Assembly: GCA_034506395.1 (NCBI GenBank)
Contig: JAPDPQ010000009.1
Location: forward strand, 62,001 to 126,000
DNA length: 64,000 nucleotides
Reading direction: 5' to 3'
Origin: a candidate division KSB1 bacterium
GTDB lineage: Bacteria; Zhuqueibacterota; Zhuqueibacteria; Thermofontimicrobiales; Thermofontimicrobiaceae
Shown: in pieces, positions 18,749-27,160 of the stretch
How the letters are laid out: each line of letters begins with the position of its first letter
How positions within the stretch are numbered: position 1 is the stretch's first letter
Notes under the pieces: generated by a model
Databases searched by the model: none
Told to the model about the DNA's origin: nothing
The model's input: the letters and a program-made list of their open reading frames with translations, nothing else
Program-made: the position numbers and the translations under genes

Positions 18749-19822
18749 CTAATCAGGATTCAGAGCAGAATAAAACGGATCACTGCTATCAATGGGCAAT
18801 TCCACCTTGCAGCCGAGCCGATTGGCTTTATAGATGGCGGTAAGCACCTGAAGCGAGCGCCGAATTTCAGCGACATGAATAGCAGGCTGCCGCTTGTTGA
18901 TCACGGCATTGACGAAGTCTTCGACCAATCGACGATGGCTGGCAGGTTCGAACTGATAGTTTTTGCTTGCCAAAAATTGCTTCACCCGTTGCTCATGGTG
19001 AGCATCTACCGAATAGAACTGCCAGGGCTGATAAGCCACCCCGTACGGATCGTCTGGAGAGATAGCTTCCAAATCGGTCCCCACAATTTCCAGATGGCTG
19101 CGTTGCCGATGGGCGGTCACTGTAGCATTAATAGCTCCAAACCCCCCATTTTTAAACCGCAAGATCGCAGCACCAGTGTCTTCAATTTCAATTTGATACT
19201 TCATCGCTGCAACTTCAGCGATCACAGTGCTGATGTCCCCTAAAACATAAATCAGCGCATCCAACCCATGGCATGCCAGCGTAAAAATGATCCCACCGCC
19301 AGACCGGTTCCAGGTATTCCGCCAAGGCACATCAAAATATTCCTGGGTTCGATGCCAAAACAAATTGTTTGTGGCATATACAATTTTGCCGAACAATCCA
19401 TGCTCATGCAAATCTTTGAGTTGTTGGATACCTGTTCCAAACCGCCATTGAAACGCCCCACCAAAGCATAATCCAGTTTGATTCACCAACGTTTCAATTT
19501 TATCTAGTTGAGCCAAATTCAATACCACTGGTTTCTCGCAAAGCACATGCTTCCCGACGCTCAAACTATCGACAATCTGCTGAAAATGATCGCCCGGGGG
19601 AGAGCAAATGCTGATAATATGGATGTCTTCACGCTTCAGCAAGTTCTCATAGCGATTAGTAGCAATAGGCGCGTTGAATTGCTCAGCCCGAGAGCTTGCT
19701 CGCTCAAGATCTACATCGGAGAAAGCTATGACTGACACACGATCTTTTAGTCGCGCAAACGATTCACCATGTGCTTCAGAAATTCCACCTGCTCCAATAA
19801 TTCCGACCCCAAGTTTTTCCAT
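18749..19822 (-). CDS. Gfo/Idh/MocA-family oxidoreductase
   Basis: The 357-residue protein has an N-terminal Rossmann motif 'VGIIGAGGISEAHGES', the family strand 'ISICSPPGDHFQQI' and the catalytic-region 'HVLCEKPVVLN', whose Lys is the usual EKP lysine. The family oxidises or reduces sugars, inositols and related compounds with NAD(P). The substrate cannot be read from sequence. It begins immediately after the stop of the hydroxyacid dehydrogenase gene, with AAAGGA ahead of the ATG, so the two form an operon. Confidence 0.85.
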   Translation of the reverse strand: MEKLGVGIIGAGGISEAHGESFARLKDRVSVIAFSDVDLERASSRAEQFNAPIATNRYENLLKREDIHIISICSPPGDHFQQIVDSLSVGKHVLCEKPVVLNLAQLDKIETLVNQTGLCFGGAFQWRFGTGIQQLKDLHEHGLFGKIVYATNNLFWHRTQEYFDVPWRNTWNRSGGGIIFTLACHGLDALIYVLGDISTVIAEVAAMKYQIEIEDTGAAILRFKNGGFGAINATVTAHRQRSHLEIVGTDLEAISPDDPYGVAYQPWQFYSVDAHHEQRVKQFLASKNYQFEPASHRRLVEDFVNAVINKRQPAIHVAEIRRSLQVLTAIYKANRLGCKVELPIDSSDPFYSALNPD

Positions 19823-20728
19823 TTAACGATCCTTTCTCACTTCGATTTTTGCCAATTGTTCAGTAAATTGAATAATCGCCCCATGATCCATCTCTCCCTT
19901 GCCATCGAGGATAAGAGCGGATAAGATTTGTTTCATGATGCTGGTGAGCGGCAAGGGAACTTGTAATTGTGCGGCGGTGGCTAAAGCATTAGCGAGATCC
20001 TTGTCATGCAATTTGATTTTGAAACCTGGCTTGAAGTTGCGATTTACAATCATTGGGATTTTGGCATCCATCACACGGCTACCAGCCAATCCCCCAGATA
20101 TCGCCTGGTATAATTTATCTGGATCCAGCCCTGCTTTTTGGGCAAGAACGAACGCTTCTCCCAGCGCTGCCAAATTGATCGCGACAATGATTTGATTGGC
20201 CAATTTAGCGAAGCCCCCAGCTCCTACATCGCCGACGCGAACAATAGTCTTGCCCATTGCTTCGAATATTGGCCGACAGCGATGGAATATTTCCTCTTTT
20301 CCGCCGACCATGATGGCCAATGTCCCCTGAATCGCCCCAGGTTCGCCGCCGCTCACTGGTGCATCTAAAAATTCCACACCCAGCTTTGCGGCTTCGGCCG
20401 CCAAACGCTGCGATACCAACGGCTCAATAGAGCTCATGTCGATGATAATCTGCCCTGGATTCGCACCTTCCAAAATCCCTGATTCTCCCAATACAACTGC
20501 CTCCACATCATCTGAATTGGGGAGCATGGTGATTATTACATCAGAACGCTGGGCAATTTCTCTGGCAGACCGAGCTGATTGCGCCCCATCTCGAGCCAGT
20601 TCATCAATGGCTGGTCTGCTGCGGTTAAACACCACCAAGGTATAACCAGCTTTCATCAGATTCCGTGCCATAGGCTTGCCCATAATACCAAGCCCGATGA
20701 AACCAATTTTAGGCTTGTTCTCAATCAT
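19823..20728 (-). CDS. Beta-hydroxyacid dehydrogenase (tartronate semialdehyde reductase/3-hydroxyisobutyrate dehydrogenase family)
   Basis: The 301-residue enzyme shows the Rossmann motif 'IGFIGLGIMGKPMARNLMKAG', the substrate-binding signature 'FLDAPVSGGEPGAIQGTL' and the catalytic lysine context 'GAGGFAKLANQII'. It most resembles 2-hydroxy-3-oxopropionate reductases (GarR/GlxR), but 3-hydroxyisobutyrate dehydrogenase is a close alternative. A strong GGAGG site precedes the ATG at 20728. Its partner is the Gfo/Idh/MocA gene directly downstream, so a short sugar-acid pathway is possible (inference). Confidence 0.85.
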   Translation of the reverse strand: MIENKPKIGFIGLGIMGKPMARNLMKAGYTLVVFNRSRPAIDELARDGAQSARSAREIAQRSDVIITMLPNSDDVEAVVLGESGILEGANPGQIIIDMSSIEPLVSQRLAAEAAKLGVEFLDAPVSGGEPGAIQGTLAIMVGGKEEIFHRCRPIFEAMGKTIVRVGDVGAGGFAKLANQIIVAINLAALGEAFVLAQKAGLDPDKLYQAISGGLAGSRVMDAKIPMIVNRNFKPGFKIKLHDKDLANALATAAQLQVPLPLTSIMKQILSALILDGKGEMDHGAIIQFTEQLAKIEVRKDR

Positions 20729-21561
20729 TCGCTTCTCACCTCCGTATATCTTCAGTTTGAAATGAACAGCGATCGAGATCTCATAACTCTCAATTGATAT
20801 TTATCTCCACACTTTTAATCAGCTCATATTCATAAAATTTCAACTCGTCTCTCTGTCGGTTGCTGCGCTGCCATCTTTGAATTTAATTTCAGCCAGAAAG
20901 AGGATGATGTCGAAAAAGATGGCATCATTTATCACCTCAGAAGTTTGCTTTATTTTCTGATAGGACAATATTTAGTTTTTCTTCTCCAAAAATCAAGTTG
21001 CAAATATAAAAAAATAATTATCCAGTTGCAATAAAAACCTGGTTTCATCTGCCAATTTTATCAAGATTAAAATTGCCTCCCATTTCATCTTAAATCGCCC
21101 CTGTTGTCTCCACAACGGTGTTAAATGAGAAGTAAATGATTTGCGGGTCATACATAAAAAAATGTTGTATTTTGTCTGAAAATTTTGTAAATATAGCTTT
21201 CGGTGTTGGCGATGATTTGACCCTTGATAAAAAGAAAGATGGTCTTGGTCAAATCTGTCCTTGTTTGCTGAAAATTTTTGTGGACAAAAAGAAACTAATC
21301 GATCCAGATTACGTTTATTCTGAGCGATTTGGTATTCAGAACTCGATCGATTTTCTGAATACTGAAGCATCGCTATCTTTACGCGAAGCGAATCATGGTT
21401 TGAACTCGGTGAAAATCATGCCGAAGATTGTTCACATGATAATGGGACATTATTTGAGTTGAACCTATTTTATCATAGCTGAAGAATGCAGGCTTTCTAA
21501 AGCTGGCATTAAAAAATTCTCATCCATCGCCTGGATGAATATTTCTTCAGGAGATCTTGGA
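20729..21561. other. Long intergenic region with no convincing gene
   Basis: This 833-base stretch separates the divergent dehydrogenase and ABC-importer units. Overlapping frames at 20993-21370 (minus) and 21136-21462 (plus) have no recognisable domain and low-complexity composition, so I do not call them. A perfect 10-bp inverted repeat lies at 21332-21362. A weaker imperfect hairpin at about 21485-21510 lies just ahead of the ribosome-binding site at 21562. A weak TTGTAT (21165-21170) with TAAATA 17 bases on could be a promoter for the importer unit. Confidence 0.5.
21332..21362. repeat. Perfect 10-bp inverted repeat upstream of the ABC-importer unit
   Basis: GTATTCAGAA (21332-21341) is matched by TTCTGAATAC (21353-21362) around an 11-base spacer. 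There is no T tract on either side, so it is not an ordinary terminator. It may be an operator for a dimeric regulator or a leader hairpin, about 200 bases before the first gene of the unit. A related half-site TATTCTGA occurs about 15 bases upstream. Confidence 0.5.
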
Positions 21562-22290
21562 ATGGCAGATTTAAAGAAAATAAAAAGGCTGTTTTGGCGC
21601 GAAGCAGAGGAGCAATCAGTTACTTCTTCCCCTAAAGAAGTTGACATCTTAGCGCCGATTCCGATGCAAGAGGAAGTTCCAAAATCAGCTCCGGCGAGCG
21701 ATTCAGAATTTTATGGTGCAATCGAGAAAGCGATCGCGAGCGCCATGCCTGCCGAATTTGCTGAGTTTTACAATCAAATGTCGGTGATCAACGAAAAATT
21801 TCCCAATCTGGACAAGGCGACGCGCTATCAACTGGCATTTCATGCCGCGCAGACAGCGCTAAAGACCCGCAACCAACAGTTAACGCCAGCCATCTTATCG
21901 AAATCGTTAGACAGCTTAACCCGGACTTTAGAAACAGAAAAACAGGAGTTCGAAGCAGCAAATGAGCAGAGTTATCGGGATAACTATCGAAAGGTAGAGC
22001 AGAAAGTACAACAGATGAGCCAAGGCATCAAGGAGCGGGAGAGTCGTTTGCAAATCCTGCAACAGGAAATCGAAGCGTTTCTTGCTGCGAAGAATGCCGA
22101 AAAGAAAAAGCTGGAGGACGAGCGGATGCAAATGATCTCGCAGCGGATCATCGCTGAAAGCGAGATGAATCAGCTCAAGCAGAAGAAGGCCGAGCGAGAG
22201 AACCTCTTTAATGCTGCGTTAGAGGCGCATCGTCAACGACTTCAAGAGCTCAAAATTGAATTGGAAGAAAATTTGAAACAGATCAAATAG
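21562..22290 (+). CDS. Coiled-coil protein, first gene of the ABC-importer unit
   Basis: I recognise no named family. The 242-residue product (ATG 21562, AGGAGA ahead) has no signal peptide or membrane helix. It opens with a basic 'MADLKKIKRLFWREAEE', has a compact helical region at about 60-120 ('FAEFYNQMSVINEKFPNLDKATRYQLAF'), and then a long charged coiled coil to the end, rich in Glu, Lys and Gln. It is probably cytoplasmic. It is separated by 15 bases from the membrane coiled-coil gene, so both are likely made together. A scaffold or regulator role for the importer is speculation. Confidence 0.7.
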   Translation: MADLKKIKRLFWREAEEQSVTSSPKEVDILAPIPMQEEVPKSAPASDSEFYGAIEKAIASAMPAEFAEFYNQMSVINEKFPNLDKATRYQLAFHAAQTALKTRNQQLTPAILSKSLDSLTRTLETEKQEFEAANEQSYRDNYRKVEQKVQQMSQGIKERESRLQILQQEIEAFLAAKNAEKKKLEDERMQMISQRIIAESEMNQLKQKKAERENLFNAALEAHRQRLQELKIELEENLKQIK

Positions 22291-22305
22291 TCTGGAGGAT
22301 TGAAA

Positions 22306-23421
22306 ATGACTGATATGCCTACATTGCCTGGTGCTGATAAAGTAACGACATTTTTATCGAAAAAGCAAAAGGCTTGGGGTAACTTCGGAGCATTGATTCT
22401 TCTTGCATTGCTCGGAGTTGGCTTTTATGCGGCCGCGCCCTACTTGATTCAGCTTGTGAATTGGGGGATAACCTTAGTGGGTAAGACCATTCTGCTGGGA
22501 ATTTTGGTCGTGCTGGCCGCGATTCTCTGGTTCTTATTCACCAGTAAAAAATTTTGGGCGATCCTCTGGTATTGGAGGGCAAAATTTTATCGTTGGTTCA
22601 CCTCGCTGATGATCAAATCCAACCCCCTGGATATAATCTATGCCTACGTGAATGAGTATCTCAGCGAAAAGCTCAACACGATCCGTAGCGCCGCGGATCA
22701 CGTCTACGGCATCCGCAACGAGATCAAAAATAATATCGACAATTATCGGGCTCAAATCAATGAGCGGATTCAGCAGGCGGAGGCACTCAAGAGCCGTTTC
22801 TACAAAGATGGACAATGGACCAATGAGGAAAAGCGCTTTCAATTTCAAAAGATCAGCAGTGAAGCGGGTATGTTGCAGACGAATTTGACCAAATCCGAGA
22901 AGCGGCTCGAACGCGCTGAAAAGTATTGCCAGATCATGAAGAAAATGCAGCAGGCGTTCGAATTCTACCGAGATAAAACCAAGTTCTTCGCTGACACGCT
23001 TTCCGCCGATTATCGCGAGGCGCAGGCCATGGCGAAAGCAACCGAAGCCACTTCCAGCGTGCTGGGCGGCGATGCTCGGGTTGATATCTACGAACAATCC
23101 GTTAAATACGTCCAAAATCAGATCGCGCTCTTTACTGGTCAGGTGGATCGTTTCATGCAGGTAGCCCCCCAATTCATGGCAGAGTCAGAGATCCACGACA
23201 TGGTCAGTGAAGATGCCATGATGAAAACTTTGGAACAATGGGATAAAGCCACCGACCAGTTGATGGAACAGGCTGAGAATATCGGCAAAGCAGGGCAGGC
23301 GTTATCCGCCGGAGACACCAGCCAAGCTGTGGCAATCGTCACCAGTGGAGAGAAAAAGCAATTGATTCCAATTGAAACTGGGGCTTCAGAATCAGAAGGC
23401 AAAAAGAAATATCGCTGGTAA
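22306..23421 (+). CDS. Membrane-anchored coiled-coil protein
   Basis: The 371-residue product starts at ATG 22306, with GGAGG at 22294-22298. Two hydrophobic segments (about 30-52 and 60-82) form a hairpin anchor with little periplasmic loop. The remaining 290 residues are helical, charged and probably cytoplasmic, with a possible coiled coil around 125-240. No enzymatic motif or named family is apparent. Its pairing with the preceding soluble coiled-coil protein, and its place before an SBP-OmpA gene, suggest a membrane scaffold linked to transport or envelope organisation. This is inference from context only. Confidence 0.7.
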   Translation: MTDMPTLPGADKVTTFLSKKQKAWGNFGALILLALLGVGFYAAAPYLIQLVNWGITLVGKTILLGILVVLAAILWFLFTSKKFWAILWYWRAKFYRWFTSLMIKSNPLDIIYAYVNEYLSEKLNTIRSAADHVYGIRNEIKNNIDNYRAQINERIQQAEALKSRFYKDGQWTNEEKRFQFQKISSEAGMLQTNLTKSEKRLERAEKYCQIMKKMQQAFEFYRDKTKFFADTLSADYREAQAMAKATEATSSVLGGDARVDIYEQSVKYVQNQIALFTGQVDRFMQVAPQFMAESEIHDMVSEDAMMKTLEQWDKATDQLMEQAENIGKAGQALSAGDTSQAVAIVTSGEKKQLIPIETGASESEGKKKYRW

Positions 23422-23597
23422 TAATAGCCCTCTGGATTCCGATGATCTTTCAGAGCAATTTTTTGACAATCACAGCCGCTTTTCAACTGTTAGATCTGCC
23501 CAGCGCAGGTGGATGACTGGTCTCTTTTAGGTTTGGATCATTCAATCGTGAATTTAATAACACATTATTGTTGGCAAGACAGGTAAGGAGGGACAAA

Positions 23598-25106
23598 ATG
23601 GCTGATCAATTTAGCGCAAGAGAGAGCAAAGGGGGATTAACGCCGTTCGCCAAAATACTTATCGGCCTAATTATCGTTGCAATTGTTGGCTATATCGGCT
23701 GGAAATTTCTTCCTGGCGAAGTTGGTATTGGCGGAAAAGAACTGCGAGTTCACCTCGTGACCTACTCTGGCATGGCGCCTGGACCTTATTTCAATAATGG
23801 GATGTCGCCCAATCCCGAATCGCGGTACCTAAAGGAATATGGATTGAAAGTTAAATTCACGGTCATCGATGTGATTCCAGACGCCATTCAAGCCTGGAAG
23901 GCGGGCAAGCTGGATATCATCGTGCTGACAGTGGATTCCTATCCGATTGGTCTCCAGGAATTACTATCCTTCAATCCTCGGATCTTTTATCTGACTGACA
24001 AGTCCCAGGGCGCCGATGTGATCATTGCAACAGCCGAGGTTCGTTCGATGAGCGATCTGGCTGGAAGAAAGGTTGGCTATGTACCAGGTACTCCCTCTCA
24101 ATGGTTTCTATTGAATATGCTTAAAGCAGCAGGAATGACGATGAAGGACGTTCAAGGGATCGAGTTCATGGAGGTGCCGCAGGTATTCAAAGCGTTCGAG
24201 ACCGGCCAACTTGATGCCGCCGTAGGATGGTCACCAGATGATATTGGGGTTCGCAACAGGGTTCCTGGAGCTCATGTGCTGAAGAGCACGAAAGAGGCCT
24301 CTGAGATGCTATTTGGCATCATGTTCACCAGCCAAGATCTAATTGACAAGCGACCCAAGGATCTCAAGGCGTTCCTCGAAGGTTGGATGAAAGCAGCCGC
24401 GGAGCTTAATACCAGCCCTACCGCCCGAGCTGCTGCTGCAAAAATCATGACTGCGGGATATAGCGGCACAACTGAAGATTATTGGTTGGAAACGTTCAAC
24501 AACGTCCGATTTGCCACTTATGGGGATAATGTGGCATTCTTTAGTCTCAATCCCAGTTATAAAGGGGTGACCGCAGAGATGGTTTATGACGAAGCCTGCA
24601 AGGTCTATCAGGAGCTTGGCTTTGCTTCGCCCAATCTGCCGCGCTGGCGAGCTGTCTCTAACGTCAGCATCCTTAATTCGATCTCACTGGTCGGTCCAGA
24701 ACATCTTGCGCAGGCGCCAGCAACTTTTGCTCCACCATCTCCTGGGATGTTAACCCAACCAGCAGTTGCGACAAAGATCGTTCGCATTAATTTTGATTTC
24801 GATTCAGCTGTACTGCGTCCAGCAGAACAATTAAAGCTCAAAAACGAGTACGGCCAGATCGTGGCGATGAATCGAAACTCTCGATTTCGAATCATAGGGC
24901 ATACGGATAATGTCGGTGATCGGGATTATAACATCCGGCTCTCAAAGGCAAGAGCTCGGGCGATTGTCAATTTTTTGGTGGAAACTTATGGACTCAGCCC
25001 AAATCAATTCATTTATGATGGCAAAGGACCAGATCAACCGATCGCCACGAACGAAACCGAGGAGGGACGCGCATTAAATCGTAGGGCTGAGTGCTCGCTA
25101 TTATAA
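23598..25106 (+). CDS. Membrane-anchored ABC substrate-binding protein fused to an OmpA peptidoglycan-binding domain
   Basis: The 502-residue protein (ATG 23598, AGGAGG ahead) has one N-terminal membrane anchor (about 16-38). A substrate-binding domain of the NitT/TauT or NMT1-like type follows (about 46-345), with 'IQAWKAGKLDIIVLTVDSYP', 'LAGRKVGYVPGTPSQW' and 'FKAFETGQLDAAVGWSPDD'. An Ala/Pro linker leads to an OmpA C-terminal domain (about 393-502: 'NFDFDSAVLRPAEQ', 'GHTDNVGDRDYNIRLSKARA'). The receptor would be fixed both to the inner membrane and to the cell wall, instead of being free or lipidated. The following permease and ATPase genes complete an importer. I recall SBP-OmpA proteins annotated as phosphate-type, but the ligand here is unknown. 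Confidence 0.85.
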   Translation: MADQFSARESKGGLTPFAKILIGLIIVAIVGYIGWKFLPGEVGIGGKELRVHLVTYSGMAPGPYFNNGMSPNPESRYLKEYGLKVKFTVIDVIPDAIQAWKAGKLDIIVLTVDSYPIGLQELLSFNPRIFYLTDKSQGADVIIATAEVRSMSDLAGRKVGYVPGTPSQWFLLNMLKAAGMTMKDVQGIEFMEVPQVFKAFETGQLDAAVGWSPDDIGVRNRVPGAHVLKSTKEASEMLFGIMFTSQDLIDKRPKDLKAFLEGWMKAAAELNTSPTARAAAAKIMTAGYSGTTEDYWLETFNNVRFATYGDNVAFFSLNPSYKGVTAEMVYDEACKVYQELGFASPNLPRWRAVSNVSILNSISLVGPEHLAQAPATFAPPSPGMLTQPAVATKIVRINFDFDSAVLRPAEQLKLKNEYGQIVAMNRNSRFRIIGHTDNVGDRDYNIRLSKARARAIVNFLVETYGLSPNQFIYDGKGPDQPIATNETEEGRALNRRAECSLL

Positions 25107-25136
25107 GGACCTGGCTTCAAGAGCTCGATAAAAATT

Positions 25137-25168
25137 GACCAGCTTGTGAAGCAATTCATTTGCTGGTC
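25137..25168 (+). other. Intra-operon hairpin between binding-protein and permease genes
   Basis: GACCAGC (25137-25143) pairs with GCTGGTC (25162-25168) across an 18-base loop, and TTTT follows about 5 bases later. Hairpins after the binding-protein gene are common in ABC-importer operons and lower expression of permease and ATPase. It could also be a weak terminator. The gap between the genes is 195 bases. Confidence 0.45.
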
Positions 25169-25301
25169 TCTGATTTTAAGAAATCTGATTGCGAAGCAAA
25201 ATGGTCTTTCAAAATTATCCTTTTTAGAAATCAATTCTGGTTCATTCTGACTCAACGGTTTCAGTTGCTTGTTTAGAAACCCACGACTTGAGGAGACGCT
25301 C

Positions 25302-26093
25302 GTGTCAGGACTTTTCGAATTACGTGGTAGTTTGCCTAAGGCCGCTCGGATTCAGATTGGATTAATCGGTCTGGTGGGAATCATCGCGCTCTGGTGGCTG
25401 GCCGTGACGGTGAAAATTTTCAACCCGAAGATCCTTCCCTCCCCGTTCGCCATTGTTGCCTGCTTGCCTGAACTGGTGGTAAGGGATCAGATGTTTCGTC
25501 ATTTATCACTGACCATCTTCATGAACGCGATGAGCTGGTTAGAGGGGGCGGCCATCGCACTCCCCATTGGTTTCGTGATCGGCCTGTTCCCTCTCTTTGG
25601 CGCGCTGTTCGGTGGGTACATTCAGGCAACGCGCTATATTCCGCTAACTGCCACAATTGTGCTGTTCATGGCAGCCTTTGGCATTTATCTTTTCATGAAG
25701 GTCCAATTCCTCACATTCGCCATTCTGGTCTATTTGATTACAGCCGTCGTTTTCCGCGTTCAGGAAATTCCTCAGGTCTATGTTGATGCAGTGAAAACAT
25801 TAGGTGCCAACAAATGGCAGATTATCAAAACAGTATTCATCCCCCAGGTGCTCTCTCGCGTTTCAACTGACTTCATCAATATCGTAGCCATTAGCTGGAC
25901 TTATGCGATCTACGTTGAATTGATCAATAAGCAAGAAGGGGGAATTGGTGCCTTAATCTACAACCTCTATTTTCGGCAGCACGAGGCTGAGAAACTCTAC
26001 GCCCTAATTTTGATCATGGTAGCCGTCGGATTTCTCTTCGACCAGATATTGCGCTGGGTCGATCGAAAAGCTTTTCCGTTCAAATATGCTTAG
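25302..26093 (+). CDS. ABC transporter permease (NitT/TauT-like)
   Basis: The 264-residue inner-membrane protein has about six hydrophobic segments and the permease EAA-like loop 'VDAVKTLGANKWQIIKTVFIPQ' near residue 175, which contacts the ATPase. The start is GTG 25302, with GAGGAG six bases ahead; a longer TTG reading from 25269 would include this ribosome-binding site and is rejected. The type matches nitrate, sulfonate, taurine and thiamine-precursor importers. It is followed by the ATPase gene after 10 bases. Confidence 0.88.
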   Translation: MSGLFELRGSLPKAARIQIGLIGLVGIIALWWLAVTVKIFNPKILPSPFAIVACLPELVVRDQMFRHLSLTIFMNAMSWLEGAAIALPIGFVIGLFPLFGALFGGYIQATRYIPLTATIVLFMAAFGIYLFMKVQFLTFAILVYLITAVVFRVQEIPQVYVDAVKTLGANKWQIIKTVFIPQVLSRVSTDFINIVAISWTYAIYVELINKQEGGIGALIYNLYFRQHEAEKLYALILIMVAVGFLFDQILRWVDRKAFPFKYA

Positions 26094-26103
26094 GGAGTCC
26101 AGA

Positions 26104-26898
26104 ATGGCTGAATTTTTTATCAATACAAATCTGCCTGACATTATCGAGCTTCAGGACATCTGCACCAGTTTTGATGGTGGAAGGACCTTTATCATCAAAG
26201 ATTTCAATTTGCTTATTGAGGATATTCCTGATAGTGGTGAGTTTGTTGTGCTCCTGGGCAAATCAGGCTGCGGCAAAACCACGATTTTGAAATATATTGC
26301 AGGTTTAACCAAGCCCACTTCTGGGAGAGTCTTAATTCACGGCAGAGATCGGTTACAAGAAGTGCCGATCTCAATGGTTTTTCAAGAGCCATCGGCATTG
26401 GAGCATTACACGGTGCTCAAAAATGTCATGCTGCCGCTGCTTTATCGGGGTGTCCCCGAATGGGAGGCTGCCGACCGAGCGATGAACATGATCAAAGCGG
26501 TGGGATTGGACGGTCATGAACATAAGTACGCTAAATTTGGCAAGCTATCGGGCGGGCAACTCCAGCGAGTGGTGATTGCCAGAAGCCTCATCGCCAATCC
26601 CGGAATTGTTCTCATGGACGAGCCAAATCGCGGCCTCGATAACGACACTGCCCTTCAGATCGATCTCTTGGTGGCAAATCTCTGGGAACAGTTGCAATCC
26701 ACCATCATCTTGGTTACTCATGATATCGAGCAGGCGGTATTTTTGGGAACCAAAATTTATATCATGGGGGGAAGACCTGCCAAAATCATTCAGAGCTTCA
26801 ATGTCAATTTGCCATTTCCTCGAACGCGCGACACGCGGCGCACTAAGCAATTTTTGGATCTAAAAAACGAAGTCGAAGACTTCATGTATGGGTTATAA
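26104..26898 (+). CDS. ABC transporter ATP-binding protein (NitT/TauT-like)
   Basis: The 265-residue ATPase shows Walker A 'GKSGCGKTT', signature 'LSGGQLQRVVIARSL', Walker B 'IVLMDEPNRGLD' and the switch 'VTHDIEQA'. It drives the importer formed with the preceding permease and the SBP-OmpA receptor. The ATG at 26104 is preceded by AGGGAG. The longer frame begins inside the permease gene and is not used. No terminator was seen directly downstream, and the 260 bases to 27160 contain no gene. Confidence 0.92.
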   Translation: MAEFFINTNLPDIIELQDICTSFDGGRTFIIKDFNLLIEDIPDSGEFVVLLGKSGCGKTTILKYIAGLTKPTSGRVLIHGRDRLQEVPISMVFQEPSALEHYTVLKNVMLPLLYRGVPEWEAADRAMNMIKAVGLDGHEHKYAKFGKLSGGQLQRVVIARSLIANPGIVLMDEPNRGLDNDTALQIDLLVANLWEQLQSTIILVTHDIEQAVFLGTKIYIMGGRPAKIIQSFNVNLPFPRTRDTRRTKQFLDLKNEVEDFMYGL

Positions 26899-27099
26899 TT
26901 TGATAGGATTGTCTCTTTGGGAGCTACCCGATCAAAACATCGAATCTGATTCTTAGCTAATCTATCGATTCAGTTCTCAAATAATCCAACCATGCGATGT
27001 TTCGCTGAGACCGCTCTTTCCAATGAATTCGCCACCAGAATTTTCTAATGAAAGTTTCAGCAACAGAAAACCGAAAAATGACGCAAGAAAAAATCGAAA

Positions 27100-27136
27100 A
27101 AGCCCTTGTGAAAAAAGCTTGCCTTCCCAAGGGCTT
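27100..27136 (-). terminator. Intrinsic terminator of the secreted protein gene at 27161
   Basis: On the minus strand AAGCCCTTG and CAAGGGCTT pair perfectly (27128-27136 with 27100-27108), with a 19-base loop and a T-rich run after it. It lies 25 bases past the stop of the gene ending at 27161. Confidence 0.75.
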
Positions 27137-27160
27137 CTATAAATTTTTGAACCGAATGGG

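Noticed and set aside
20993-21462. Two overlapping reading frames on opposite strands, 108 and 125 codons, in the region before the importer unit
   Set aside because: No domain, no good ribosome-binding site and odd composition; the area contains an inverted repeat and looks non-coding.
23568-23597. Longer start (TTG 23568) for the SBP-OmpA protein
   Set aside because: The AGGAGG site lies inside this extension and is placed properly for ATG 23598.
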